Assembly: GCA_001557035.1 (NCBI GenBank)
Contig: LSKJ01000871.1
Coordinates: 1-9,855, forward strand
Direction: 5' to 3'
Length of the DNA: 9,855 nt
Origin: Rhodospirillaceae bacterium CCH5-H10
Lineage (GTDB): Bacteria > Pseudomonadota > Alphaproteobacteria > Reyranellales > Reyranellaceae
The notes below the pieces were generated by a model. That model was not told where the DNA came from and made no database searches. It saw only the letters and a list, made by a program, of their open reading frames with translations. This document shows, piece by piece, positions 1 through 6,656 of this stretch (its first letter is position 1; every line of letters starts with the position of its first letter). Position numbers and translations under genes: made by a program.

Positions 1-998
1 GCAGCACCAACATGAGCGAGTTCGCCTTCTCGGGCGTCGGCTTCAACCCGCACTACGGCACGCCGGGCAATCCCGCCGACCGCACGCGCGTGCCCGGCGG
101 CTCCTCGGCCGGCGCGGCCGTCTCGGTCGCCGACCGCATGGCCGTCGCCGCACTTGGAACCGACACCGGCGGCTCGGTGCGCATTCCCGCCGCGGTCTGC
201 GGCCTGGTCGGCTTCAAGCCGACGGCGCGGCGCGTGCCGATCGACGGCGTCGTCCCGCTCTCGACCTCGCTCGATTCGATCGGTCCGCTCGCCAACTCGG
301 TCGAGGATTGCGCCATCGTCGACGCGGTCTTCGCGGGTGAACTTGGAAAGGGGCCGATCTCGGTGCCCGACGCAGCGCCACTCGCCGGCCTGCGCTTCGC
401 GATCCCGAAGCACTTCGTCATGGACGAGCTCGACGCCACCGTCGCCAAGGCCTTCGAGCGCGCAGCCAAGGCGCTGGCGGCGAAAGGCGTGAAGATCGAG
501 CAGATCGATCTCGCCGAACTGAACGAGCTGCCGGCCATCAACGCCAAGGGCGGGTTCGCGGCCTCCGAGGCCTATGCCTGGCACAAGGACCTGATCGCGC
601 GGCGCGGCAACGTCTACGATCCGTTCGTCCATCCGCGCATCATGCGCGGCAAGGACATGACCGCCGCCGATTACATCGAGCTGCTCGCGAAGCGCGCCGA
701 CCTTTGCCGCCGCGTCTCGGCCATCACCTCGAACTACGACGCGGTGATCATGCCGACCTGCGCCATCGTCGCGCCGACGATCGAGGAAGTCTCGACGCCC
801 GAGGGATTCACGAAGAAGAACCTGCTGCTGCTGCGCAACACCACGGTCGGCAACTTTCTGGACCGCTGCGGCATCAGCCTGCCCTGCCACGCCAAGGGCG
901 AACTGCCCGTCGGCTTCATGCTGATGGGAGAGACCATGGCCGACAAGCGCGTGCTGGCGATGGCGCGCTCGGTGGCACCGGTCGTCGCAGGGCAGTGA
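1..998 (+). CDS. Amidase-signature family hydrolase, C-terminal part (5' end outside window)
   Basis: Probable amidase of the amidase-signature superfamily, which hydrolyses carboxamide bonds with a Ser-cisSer-Lys triad. The frame is open from base 3 and reads STNMSEFAFSG, which matches the interior of this family, so the ATG at 12 is not the true start and the N-terminal part with the catalytic Lys lies outside the window. Counting from that Met, PGGSSAGAAVS (residues 28-38) carries the cis-Ser, and GTDTGGSVRIPAA (49-61) carries the nucleophile Ser55. GLVGFKPT follows, then a conserved PLSTSLDSIGPLANS stretch. The end at LPVGFMLMG...VLAMA fits the usual C-terminus. The substrate cannot be told; GatA-like, urea amidolyase or aryl-amidase roles all share these motifs. 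No partner gene is visible downstream; the next gene converges. Confidence 0.9.
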   Translation, partial: STNMSEFAFSGVGFNPHYGTPGNPADRTRVPGGSSAGAAVSVADRMAVAALGTDTGGSVRIPAAVCGLVGFKPTARRVPIDGVVPLSTSLDSIGPLANSVEDCAIVDAVFAGELGKGPISVPDAAPLAGLRFAIPKHFVMDELDATVAKAFERAAKALAAKGVKIEQIDLAELNELPAINAKGGFAASEAYAWHKDLIARRGNVYDPFVHPRIMRGKDMTAADYIELLAKRADLCRRVSAITSNYDAVIMPTCAIVAPTIEEVSTPEGFTKKNLLLLRNTTVGNFLDRCGISLPCHAKGELPVGFMLMGETMADKRVLAMARSVAPVVAGQ

Positions 999-1007
999 CA
1001 CCGCAGT

Positions 1008-1107
1008 AAAGGTCCTTCGCTTCGCTCAGGATGACAACGTTTTCTGCAGCAGCGCACTGCGCCAGACACAACGACATTGTCATCCCGAGCGTAAGCGAGG
1101 GACCTTT
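1008..1107. repeat. Large imperfect inverted repeat between convergent genes
   Basis: The left arm (1008-1037) and right arm (1077-1107) are reverse complements over about 30 bases, with one inserted base and two substitutions, around a 39-base centre. The arm core is close to GGTCCCTCGCTTCGCTCGGG followed by ATGACA, a type of short dispersed repeat common in alphaproteobacterial genomes (from memory). The centre holds a small GCGC-ACT-GCGC hairpin (1052-1062). The element fills the gap between the amidase stop and the stop of the minus-strand flavin reductase gene. A transcript from either strand would fold into a long stem, so it could act as a bidirectional terminator. It lacks a T-tract, so rho-independent termination is not shown. 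Confidence 0.85.
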
Positions 1108-1122
1108 CCTTCGACCTGTCCG

Positions 1123-1758
1123 CTACTGAAACCGCGGATCGTCCGGACGCCGCATCTTCCAGACGTTCTCGGTCGTCGTGTATTCGCTGTAGCCAAGCCG
1201 CGCGACCGGCTTCATCGACATGATGTCCACGCGGCCGTCCTTCAGGATGGCGTCGTCGATGTGGATGCCGACCACCTGTCCCAGCACGATCGAGCCGCGC
1301 TTGGCTTCGTGCCCCGGCTCTTCCGGAAGCTCGATCGTCTTCCAGTATTTGCACTCGAGCGCGATGGGCGATTCCTTGACCCGCGGCGGCTTCACGAAGC
1401 GGCAGGGCTCGGGCGTCAGGCCGGCGAGCTTCATCTCGTCGATGCCGTAGGCCACCATCGCGGTGGTGATGTTCATCTTCTCGCTCATCTCCGCGGTCAC
1501 CATGTTGACCACGAACTCGCCGGTCTCCTCGGCGTTCATGCGGCTGTGCTTGGTCGGCGTGTCGCCGTAGGTGCCGGTGATGGCGAAATAGACCATCGGC
1601 GGGAACTCGCCGACGCCGTTGTAGAAGCTGTAGGGCGCAAGGTTGACCCGGCCCTGGCCGTCGACGGTCGAGATCCAGCCGATCGGCCGCGGCACGATCA
1701 GCGCCTTCAGCGGATCCTGCGGCAGGCCATGGTCGCGCTTGCTGGCATCGTAGAACAT
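1123..1758 (-). CDS. Flavin reductase-like / FMN-binding split-barrel protein
   Basis: A 211-aa protein of the flavin reductase-like domain family (DIM6/NTAB, COG1853), which binds FMN and often supplies reduced flavin or acts as a small oxidoreductase. The conserved N-terminal core is visible: PRPIGWISTVDGQG (residues 23-36), then NLAPYSFYNGV (39-49) and PPMVYFAI (53-60). The middle has DTPTKHSRMNAEETGEFVVN (66-85), typical of this group; the C-terminal part completes the barrel. Length is usual for the family. The start is well supported: GAGGGA lies 6 bases before the ATG. The gene begins 10 bp after the stop of the FAD/NAD(P) oxidoreductase gene on the same strand, so the two are probably co-transcribed. 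The natural substrate is unknown. Confidence 0.88.
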   Translation of the reverse strand: MFYDASKRDHGLPQDPLKALIVPRPIGWISTVDGQGRVNLAPYSFYNGVGEFPPMVYFAITGTYGDTPTKHSRMNAEETGEFVVNMVTAEMSEKMNITTAMVAYGIDEMKLAGLTPEPCRFVKPPRVKESPIALECKYWKTIELPEEPGHEAKRGSIVLGQVVGIHIDDAILKDGRVDIMSMKPVARLGYSEYTTTENVWKMRRPDDPRFQ

Positions 1759-1764
1759 CTGTCG

Positions 1765-1770
1765 TCCCTC
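1765..1770 (-). promoter_or_regulatory. Shine-Dalgarno site overlapping the upstream stop codon
   Basis: Read on the minus strand, GAGGGA lies 6 bases before the ATG of the flavin reductase-like gene. Its first two bases fall inside the TGA stop (1769-1771) of the preceding oxidoreductase gene. This supports translational coupling of the two genes and fixes the downstream start. Confidence 0.7.
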
Positions 1771-2959
1771 ACCCGAATTTCACCGGTGGTGTCTGCACTG
1801 TCGGCGCGGCCGCATCAAGCAGCGCCTGCCGGCCGCCCGATCGCGGCGGATAGATGCGCTCGCGGTTGATCAGCTCCTTGGTGCGCTTGGCCGTGGCGCC
1901 GCGCGACACCAGCCTGCGCTCCCAGCCCTCGGTGTACAGCGCACCCCACGGCCCGAGATCGAGGATGGTCGTGTACCAGCCGATCTGAAGCGGCAGCATC
2001 GGCCGGCCGAGCAGATCGCACACGGCGTTGTGACCGGCAAAGCGCCCCATCGGCCGGCCGTGCTGGCAGGACATGACGCAACCGTGTGTGCCGTCGATCA
2101 GGAAAGACGCGACGTCGCCCGCCGCGAACTCGGCGGCGAGGCCCGCGATCTTCAAGGTCGGATCGACCGGCAGGCGGCCGAGACGGTCGCGCTCGACGGG
2201 AAAGGCCGAGGTGAGCGGATGGGCACGCATGCCGGCGCACCATACGACCGTCGCCGCCTCGATACGCTCTCCCCCTTCCAGCGTCGCGCCCCTGGCATCG
2301 ACTGCGACGACCGACACGCCGCCGCGCGTTTCGACGCCCAGCGCCGACAAGGCTTCCTCGATGACCGGCATCGCTTCGACGCCCATGTCCGAGCCGATGC
2401 GCGGCGCATGGTCGGCCAGGATCACACGCGGCGTCGTGACACCGGCCGCGCGCAGCTTTCCCGGCATCTCGGCCGCCGTCTCGATGCCCGTCAGTCCGCC
2501 ACCGACCACCAGCGCGGTCGACGCACCGGCGCCCAGACGAGCGATGTGTCGATTGAGCCGCGTCGCGGCGTCATGGGTGTCGACGTCGAAGCCATGGCCG
2601 GCGAGGCCGGGAATCGGCGGGCGCGCGAGCCGGCTGCCCAGCGCGAAGACGAGGCGGTCGTAACCGACGCCTTGCATCGTGCCATCGGCCTCGTAGGCCA
2701 CGGAACGGTTCTCGACGTCGATGCCCGTCACCCTGCCCTGGAGTCGGCGCACCCCGACCGGGCCCAGCACGTCATCGAGCGCGACGCGGGTTTCGGACAG
2801 ATCGGCTTCGTAGTTGCGCACGCGGATCGAATGCCAGGGCGTGTCGTTCAGCAGCACGATCTCGGGATCGGCGCCGAACGTCTCGCGCGCCCGTGCCGCC
2901 GCCAGCGCGCTCCACAGGCCGGCGAACCCGCCGCCCAGAACCAGGATGCGTCCCGTCAT
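1769..2959 (-). CDS. FAD-dependent NAD(P)H oxidoreductase, NDH-2-like
   Basis: A 396-aa pyridine-nucleotide/FAD oxidoreductase of the type II NADH dehydrogenase-like family (COG1252). Members transfer electrons from NAD(P)H to quinones or other acceptors without pumping protons. The N-terminal FAD fold is ILVLGGGFAGLWSALA (residues 5-20); the second Rossmann fold for NAD(P)H is ALVVGGGLTGIETAAEM (149-165). The conserved FAD-contacting FAAGDVAS follows at 278-285. CVMSCQHGRPMG (294-305) lies in the region where relatives have a conserved SCQHA-type motif. It has no signal peptide; membrane attachment, if any, would be peripheral. It is the first gene of a two-gene minus-strand unit with the flavin reductase-like protein and diverges from the SCO-family gene. 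No clear Shine-Dalgarno site precedes the ATG, but the FAD motif at residue 9 leaves no room for a later start. The electron acceptor is not deducible. Confidence 0.87.
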   Translation of the reverse strand: MTGRILVLGGGFAGLWSALAAARARETFGADPEIVLLNDTPWHSIRVRNYEADLSETRVALDDVLGPVGVRRLQGRVTGIDVENRSVAYEADGTMQGVGYDRLVFALGSRLARPPIPGLAGHGFDVDTHDAATRLNRHIARLGAGASTALVVGGGLTGIETAAEMPGKLRAAGVTTPRVILADHAPRIGSDMGVEAMPVIEEALSALGVETRGGVSVVAVDARGATLEGGERIEAATVVWCAGMRAHPLTSAFPVERDRLGRLPVDPTLKIAGLAAEFAAGDVASFLIDGTHGCVMSCQHGRPMGRFAGHNAVCDLLGRPMLPLQIGWYTTILDLGPWGALYTEGWERRLVSRGATAKRTKELINRERIYPPRSGGRQALLDAAAPTVQTPPVKFG

Positions 2960-3025
2960 CGCGTCGAGTTGTGCGACGAGCGGTCCGGCTTGTCGAGACG
3001 GCCCGGCCGGCCCATGTTCCGCGGC

Positions 3026-3604
3026 ATGTCACGCACCATGAAGGCGCTGTTGGGCGTCTGGATCGCGGCCCTCGTCGTGGCCGCCGGCTGGATCGCCTGG
3101 GACGCCACCCAGGGGGGCAAGCCGTCCATCGGCGGTCCGTTCCAGCTCGTCGACCAGGACGGCCGTCCTTTCTCCAGCGATCAGCTCAAGGGCAAGCCGA
3201 CGCTGATCTATTTCGGCTTCACCTATTGTCCCGACGTCTGCCCGACCTCGCTGCTGCTGATGGAGACGGCGGTCGAGAAGCTGGGACCGGAGGCGGCCAA
3301 GAAGGTGAACCTCGTGTTCATCACGGTCGATCCGGAACGCGACACGCCGGCCCTGCTCAAGGGCTACGTGCCCAACTTCGGCGCGGGCATCATCGGCCTC
3401 ACCGGCACGCCGAAGCAGATCGCCGACGTCGCCAAGGCCTATCGCGTCTACTACCAGAAGGTCCCGGGCAAGGAGGGCTCTCCCTACCTGATGGATCACT
3501 CCTCGATCGTGTACCTGCTCGACCGCAATGGCCGCTTCGTGACCCACTTCACCCACGACGCCAAGGCCGAAACCATCGCCAATGCCGTGGGGCGGTTGCT
3601 CTAA
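3026..3604 (+). CDS. SCO1/SenC family copper chaperone for cytochrome c oxidase
   Basis: A 192-aa SCO1/SenC/PrrC-type protein with a thioredoxin fold that delivers copper to the CuA site of cytochrome c oxidase or acts as a thiol redox partner. Residues 5-25 form a single N-terminal membrane segment (KALLGVWIAALVVAAGWIAW), so the domain is anchored and faces the periplasm. The copper-binding CPDVC motif gives Cys68 and Cys72, and the distal ligand is His158 in LMDHSSIVYLLD. VDPERDTP (101-108) is also typical. Starts at 3014, 3026 and 3038 are all in frame; 3026 keeps a short basic N-terminus before the anchor. None has a good Shine-Dalgarno site, so the start is uncertain by about 4 residues either way. 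The gene diverges from the NDH-2-like gene with 66 bp between the starts. No oxidase subunit genes are adjacent. Confidence 0.9.
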   Translation: MSRTMKALLGVWIAALVVAAGWIAWDATQGGKPSIGGPFQLVDQDGRPFSSDQLKGKPTLIYFGFTYCPDVCPTSLLLMETAVEKLGPEAAKKVNLVFITVDPERDTPALLKGYVPNFGAGIIGLTGTPKQIADVAKAYRVYYQKVPGKEGSPYLMDHSSIVYLLDRNGRFVTHFTHDAKAETIANAVGRLL

Positions 3605-3622
3605 GTCATTGATTTTTCACGA

Positions 3623-3636
3623 TTGCTGCGTCGCAC
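3623..3636 (+). promoter_or_regulatory. Candidate PhaR-type operator upstream of phaZ
   Basis: TTGCTGCGTCGCAC contains CTGC-GTC-GCAC, a near-palindrome of TGC and GCA half-sites. PhaR repressors of PHB metabolism bind TGC/GCA-type dyads of the form CTGC-N3/4-GCAG in Paracoccus (from memory). The element lies 45 bases before the phaZ ATG and 8 bases before the proposed -35, a sensible place for an operator. One half-site base differs from that pattern, and the regulator gene is not in the window. Confidence 0.35.
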
Positions 3637-3643
3637 TATGAGC

Positions 3644-3671
3644 GTGACATAGGCGGTTCGGGGCGTACAAT
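3644..3671 (+). promoter_or_regulatory. Sigma-70-like promoter for phaZ
   Basis: GTGACA (3644-3649; 5 of 6 to TTGACA) and TACAAT (3666-3671; 5 of 6 to TATAAT) are separated by 16 bases. The -10 box ends only 9 bases before the ATG at 3681, so transcription would begin within a few bases of the start codon. The resulting mRNA would be leaderless or nearly so, which agrees with the absence of a Shine-Dalgarno site. Confidence 0.5.
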
Positions 3672-3680
3672 CCGCGCCCC

Positions 3681-4901
3681 ATGCTTTATCAAGCCTACGA
3701 ATTCCAGCGCCAGCTCGCCGCCCCCATCCGGATGTGGGCCAGCGCCCTCGAACAGGTCTATTCCAGCCCCTACAATCCGTGGGCGGAAACCTGGTTCGGC
3801 AAGTCGGTCGCCGCCGGCGCCGAGATCATGACCCGCCTGACCCAGAACTACGGCAAGCCGGCGTTCGGGTTGAAGACCACGCAGGTCGGCGACGAGACCG
3901 TCGCGGTCAACGAAGAGATCCTGCTGCGCAAGCCGTTCTGCCAGCTCCTGCACTTCCATCGCGACACGACCCGGCGCGACCCCAAGGTGCTGGTCGTGGC
4001 GCCGATGAGCGGCCACTACGCCACGCTGCTGCGCGGCACGGTCGAGGCGCTGCTGCCAGACCACGACGTTCACATCACCGACTGGATCGATGCGCGCGAA
4101 GTGCCGCTCGCCCAGGGCAATTTCGACCTCGACGACTATATCGACTACGTCGCCGACTTCTGCCGCTACCTCGGCCCCAACGTCCACGTCATCGCCGTCT
4201 GCCAGCCCTCGGTGCCCGTGATGGGCGCCGCCGCGCTGATGGCCGAGGCGAAGGAGCCGCGCCAGCCCAAGTCGATCACCCTGATGGGCGGCCCGATCGA
4301 CACGCGCGTCAGCCCGACGGTCCCCAACGACCTCGCGATGCGCAACTCGATGATGTGGTTCCGCCAGAACGTCATCTCGACGGTGCCGCTCAACTATCCG
4401 GGCGCGCTGCGCCGCGTCTATCCGGGCTTCCTGCAGCTCACCTCGTTCATCAGCATGAATCTCGACCGCCATGTGAACGCGCACATGCGCCAGTTCGAGC
4501 ACCTGGTGAAGGGCGACGACGAGCCGGCCGGCGCGCATCGCACCTTCTACGACGAATATCTCGCGGTGATGGATCTCAGCGCCGAGTTCTATCTCCAGAC
4601 CATCGAGGTCGTCTTCAAGGAACATCTGCTGCCACGCGGCGAATGGGTGAGCCGCGGCCGCAAGATCGACCCGTCCTTCATCGAGACGGCGCTGATGACG
4701 GTCGAAGGCGAACTCGACGACATCTCCGGCGTCGGCCAGACCAAGGCCGCCCACGCGCTCACGCCGAACATTCCCGGTGCGCGTCACGTGCATTGGGAAC
4801 AGCCGCGCGTCGGCCATTACGGCATCTTCAACGGCCGCAAGTGGCGCGAACAGATCATGCCGCGCGTCCGCGCCTTCATCCGCGAGAACGACGCGCTTTA
4901 A
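3681..4901 (+). CDS. phaZ: Intracellular polyhydroxybutyrate depolymerase (PhaZ)
   Basis: A 406-aa intracellular PHB depolymerase of the Ralstonia PhaZ1 type, an alpha/beta hydrolase that mobilises native PHB granules in the cytoplasm. MLYQAYEFQR at the N-terminus is typical and supports this start. The nucleophile is a cysteine, not serine: Cys174 in VIAVCQPSVPVMGA. The other triad members fit Asp346 in VEGELDDISG and His379 in RVGHYGIF. As I recall, the Ralstonia triad is Cys183-Asp355-His388, so all three positions shift by the same 9 residues. VLVVAPMSGHYATLLRG (103-119) supplies the oxyanion region, and NPWAETWFG (32-40) lies in the N-terminal granule-associated part. Length is normal for the family, with no secretion signal. 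No other PHB genes (phaC, phaA, phaB, phasin) are in the window, so it stands alone, with its own likely promoter just upstream. Confidence 0.95.
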   Translation: MLYQAYEFQRQLAAPIRMWASALEQVYSSPYNPWAETWFGKSVAAGAEIMTRLTQNYGKPAFGLKTTQVGDETVAVNEEILLRKPFCQLLHFHRDTTRRDPKVLVVAPMSGHYATLLRGTVEALLPDHDVHITDWIDAREVPLAQGNFDLDDYIDYVADFCRYLGPNVHVIAVCQPSVPVMGAAALMAEAKEPRQPKSITLMGGPIDTRVSPTVPNDLAMRNSMMWFRQNVISTVPLNYPGALRRVYPGFLQLTSFISMNLDRHVNAHMRQFEHLVKGDDEPAGAHRTFYDEYLAVMDLSAEFYLQTIEVVFKEHLLPRGEWVSRGRKIDPSFIETALMTVEGELDDISGVGQTKAAHALTPNIPGARHVHWEQPRVGHYGIFNGRKWREQIMPRVRAFIRENDAL

Positions 4902-4915
4902 TAGTCGCTTTACTG

Positions 4916-4944
4916 CGCAGGCAACCGGTTCCGCCGGACCTGCG
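4916..4944 (+). terminator. GC-rich stem-loop between phaZ and mscS-like gene
   Basis: CGCAGG (4916-4921) pairs with CCTGCG (4939-4944), and the inner CCGG (4925-4928) pairs with CCGG (4934-4937), giving an interrupted 10-bp stem with a TTCCG loop. It follows the phaZ stop by 14 bases and ends 11 bases before the next ATG. No T-tract follows, so it may weaken read-through or stabilise the phaZ 3' end rather than terminate. Confidence 0.35.
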
Positions 4945-4955
4945 TTACGTTCCTC

Positions 4956-5759
4956 ATGGGTATCGAGGAACAGTGGAGCAACGCCGCCAACGTGCTGGTG
5001 GCCCTGATCACGACTTATGGCCTTCGGGTCGTGGGCGCGATCATCATCCTGTGCGTCGGCTGGATGGCCTCGCGGCTGCTCTACACGGCCGTGGTGCGGC
5101 TGTGCCAGCAGACCCCGCGCATCGACCGCACCGTCGCGCTCTTTCTCGGTAACGCCGCGCGCTACACCGTTCTCGTCTTCACGTTCGTCGCGGTGCTCAC
5201 GACCTTCGGGATCGCCACCACGAGCTTCGTGGCCGTGCTCGGTGCGCTGGGCATCGCCATCGGCCTCGCGCTGCAGGGCACGCTCAGCAACCTCGCAGCG
5301 GGCATCATGCTGGTCGTGTTCCGTCCGTTCCATATCGGCGACCGGGTCGAGACCGGCGGCGTGACGGGCACCGCGCGCGAGATCAACCTGTTCTTCACCG
5401 AGATCGACGGCGACGACAATACCCGCGTCATCATCCCCAACGGCAAGCTGTGGGGCGAGATCGTCAAGGTACCGACCCGCAACGACACCGCCCGGCTCGA
5501 ATTCCGTGTTCCCCGTCCCGCCAACGAAGATGTCGGTACGGCCATCTCGCGGCTGAAGGGCCTGATCGAACGCGACCAGCGGGTCCTGAACGTCGGGGAT
5601 ATCGGCATCGATTCGCTGGAAGCGGACAAGTACACACTCGCTGCACAGGTCTGGGTCCAGCGCGACGCGGCCACGAACCTTAAATACGACCTCAACCGCA
5701 GCATCAAGGAAGAGTTCGACCGCAAGCCGCCCGCCATGGTGGAGCGCCGCGCCGGATAG
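4956..5759 (+). CDS. MscS-family small-conductance mechanosensitive channel
   Basis: A 267-aa channel of the minimal MscS type (E. coli MscS is 286 aa), an inner-membrane homoheptamer that opens under tension during osmotic downshift. Predicted membrane segments are about 18-40, 66-88 and the pore-lining TM3 at 93-115 (VAVLGALGIAIGLALQGTLS and beyond). GLALQGTLSNLAAGIML (104-120) followed by RPFHIGDRVE is the family signature at the TM3/beta-domain junction. IIPNGKLWGEIVKVPTRND (152-170) matches the conserved beta-domain PN.....I.N element, with a Val-Pro-Thr variation. The soluble C-terminal alpha/beta domain is complete. No Shine-Dalgarno site precedes the ATG. The gene is 54 bp after phaZ and 17 bp before the metallophosphoesterase gene. 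Confidence 0.93.
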   Translation: MGIEEQWSNAANVLVALITTYGLRVVGAIIILCVGWMASRLLYTAVVRLCQQTPRIDRTVALFLGNAARYTVLVFTFVAVLTTFGIATTSFVAVLGALGIAIGLALQGTLSNLAAGIMLVVFRPFHIGDRVETGGVTGTAREINLFFTEIDGDDNTRVIIPNGKLWGEIVKVPTRNDTARLEFRVPRPANEDVGTAISRLKGLIERDQRVLNVGDIGIDSLEADKYTLAAQVWVQRDAATNLKYDLNRSIKEEFDRKPPAMVERRAG

Positions 5760-5776
5760 GGCTAACCTCGCCCTTC

Positions 5777-6634
5777 ATGAGCGCCCTGCCCGTCGAAATC
5801 TCCGAATGGAAGCCCGCGCCCTTCGACCTGAAGGGCGAGACCGTGTTCGCCATCGGCGACGTTCATGGCTGCGCGGCCGAACTCAGGGCGTTGCTGGCGA
5901 CCATTGCCAGGCTTGCCGGCGAAGGCGACGGGCGACGCCGGCTGATCTATCTCGGCGACATGATCAACCGCGGACCGGACAGTATCGGCGTGCTGGAGCA
6001 ATGGGCCCGCAGCGAGGAAACCCATGGCGTCGACCATGTCGACCGGCTGATGGGCAACCACGAGATCATGATGATGCTCACCATCGTCGGCGGGCCGCAC
6101 GCGCACAAGGCCGAAACGATGTGGCTTTCGAAGCGCATGGGTGGGCACATCCTGCTCGACGAGATGGCCAAGCGCGCCGGGCATCCGGCGACCCATGCCG
6201 ATCAGGAGTTGCTCAAGGAAGCCCTCGGCGAGGCGGTGGTGCACCGGCTGCAGGGCATGCGCTCGCACGTCCGACTCGGCAACACCGTGTTCGTCCATGG
6301 CGGCCTCGACCCGCACGCCGAGGAGGACGAGTTCCTGGCCCGGCCCTGGCTGATCTTCACCGAGGCGCGCTGGGCCTGGATCAACCACGGCTTCCTCGAC
6401 TGGAAGCACGGGTTCGGCGGCACGCTGGTGGTGCACGGCCATACGCCGCCCGACAAGCACAAGGCGATCAGCGGCATGGACGACACGCATCTGTTCGAAG
6501 GCGACCGTCTGTGCCTCGACGGCGGCAGCGCCCGGACCGGCATCGTGGCGGCCGCCGAGATCCGGCAGGGCCGCTATCGCATTCTCAAGGCCGGCATCGC
6601 CTTCGAGAATCCCGCCTCTTCCGACGCCGAATAG
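5777..6634 (+). CDS. PPP-like metallophosphoesterase with atypical GDxxNRG motif
   Basis: A 285-aa calcineurin-like phosphoesterase related to bacterial Ser/Thr protein phosphatases and symmetrical Ap4A hydrolases. Metal-binding motifs appear in order: GDVHG (27-31), GDMINRG (60-66), GNHE (93-96), VHGG (173-176) and HGH (220-222), then DGG (248-250). In the second motif the usual second Asp (GDxxDRG) is Asn64, coded AAC, while the metal-bridging Asp61 is kept. In PP1-type enzymes that Asp assists catalysis, so activity may be lowered or the substrate changed. The next possible Met is inside motif 2, so the ATG at 5777 is the start; it has no Shine-Dalgarno site. It begins 17 bp after the channel gene and may share its transcript. 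The substrate, protein or nucleotide, is undetermined. Confidence 0.85.
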   Translation: MSALPVEISEWKPAPFDLKGETVFAIGDVHGCAAELRALLATIARLAGEGDGRRRLIYLGDMINRGPDSIGVLEQWARSEETHGVDHVDRLMGNHEIMMMLTIVGGPHAHKAETMWLSKRMGGHILLDEMAKRAGHPATHADQELLKEALGEAVVHRLQGMRSHVRLGNTVFVHGGLDPHAEEDEFLARPWLIFTEARWAWINHGFLDWKHGFGGTLVVHGHTPPDKHKAISGMDDTHLFEGDRLCLDGGSARTGIVAAAEIRQGRYRILKAGIAFENPASSDAE

Positions 6635-6646
6635 GCGATAATTTTT
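6625..6646 (+). terminator. Weak intrinsic terminator candidate after the phosphoesterase gene
   Basis: CGCC-GAATA-GGCG (6625-6637) forms a 4-bp stem that includes the TAG stop codon. It is followed by ATAATTTTT, a short T-tract ending at 6646. The stem is too short to be convincing alone, but the position, between the phosphoesterase gene and the next promoter, is right. Confidence 0.3.
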
Positions 6647-6656
6647 CCGATCGGGC

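Noticed and set aside
2991..3017. TGTCGA before the SCO gene as a further ECF42 promoter
   Set aside because: The hexamer fits the -35 box, but 17 bases on the sequence is ATGT, not CG(A/T)C, so the second box is missing.
2030..3025. Upstream extension of the SCO frame to 524 codons
   Set aside because: The added part is antisense to the NDH-2-like gene, lacks domain features, and would bury the signal anchor that belongs at the N-terminus of a SCO protein.
3636..5333. 565-codon minus-strand open frame opposite phaZ and the channel gene
   Set aside because: It lies opposite two well-recognised genes, its product is rich in Arg, His, Asp and Glu with no known domain, and long antisense frames are expected in GC-rich coding DNA.
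6037..6070. TGTCGA hexamer inside the phosphoesterase gene
   Set aside because: It has no CG(A/T)C at the right spacing and lies within coding sequence.
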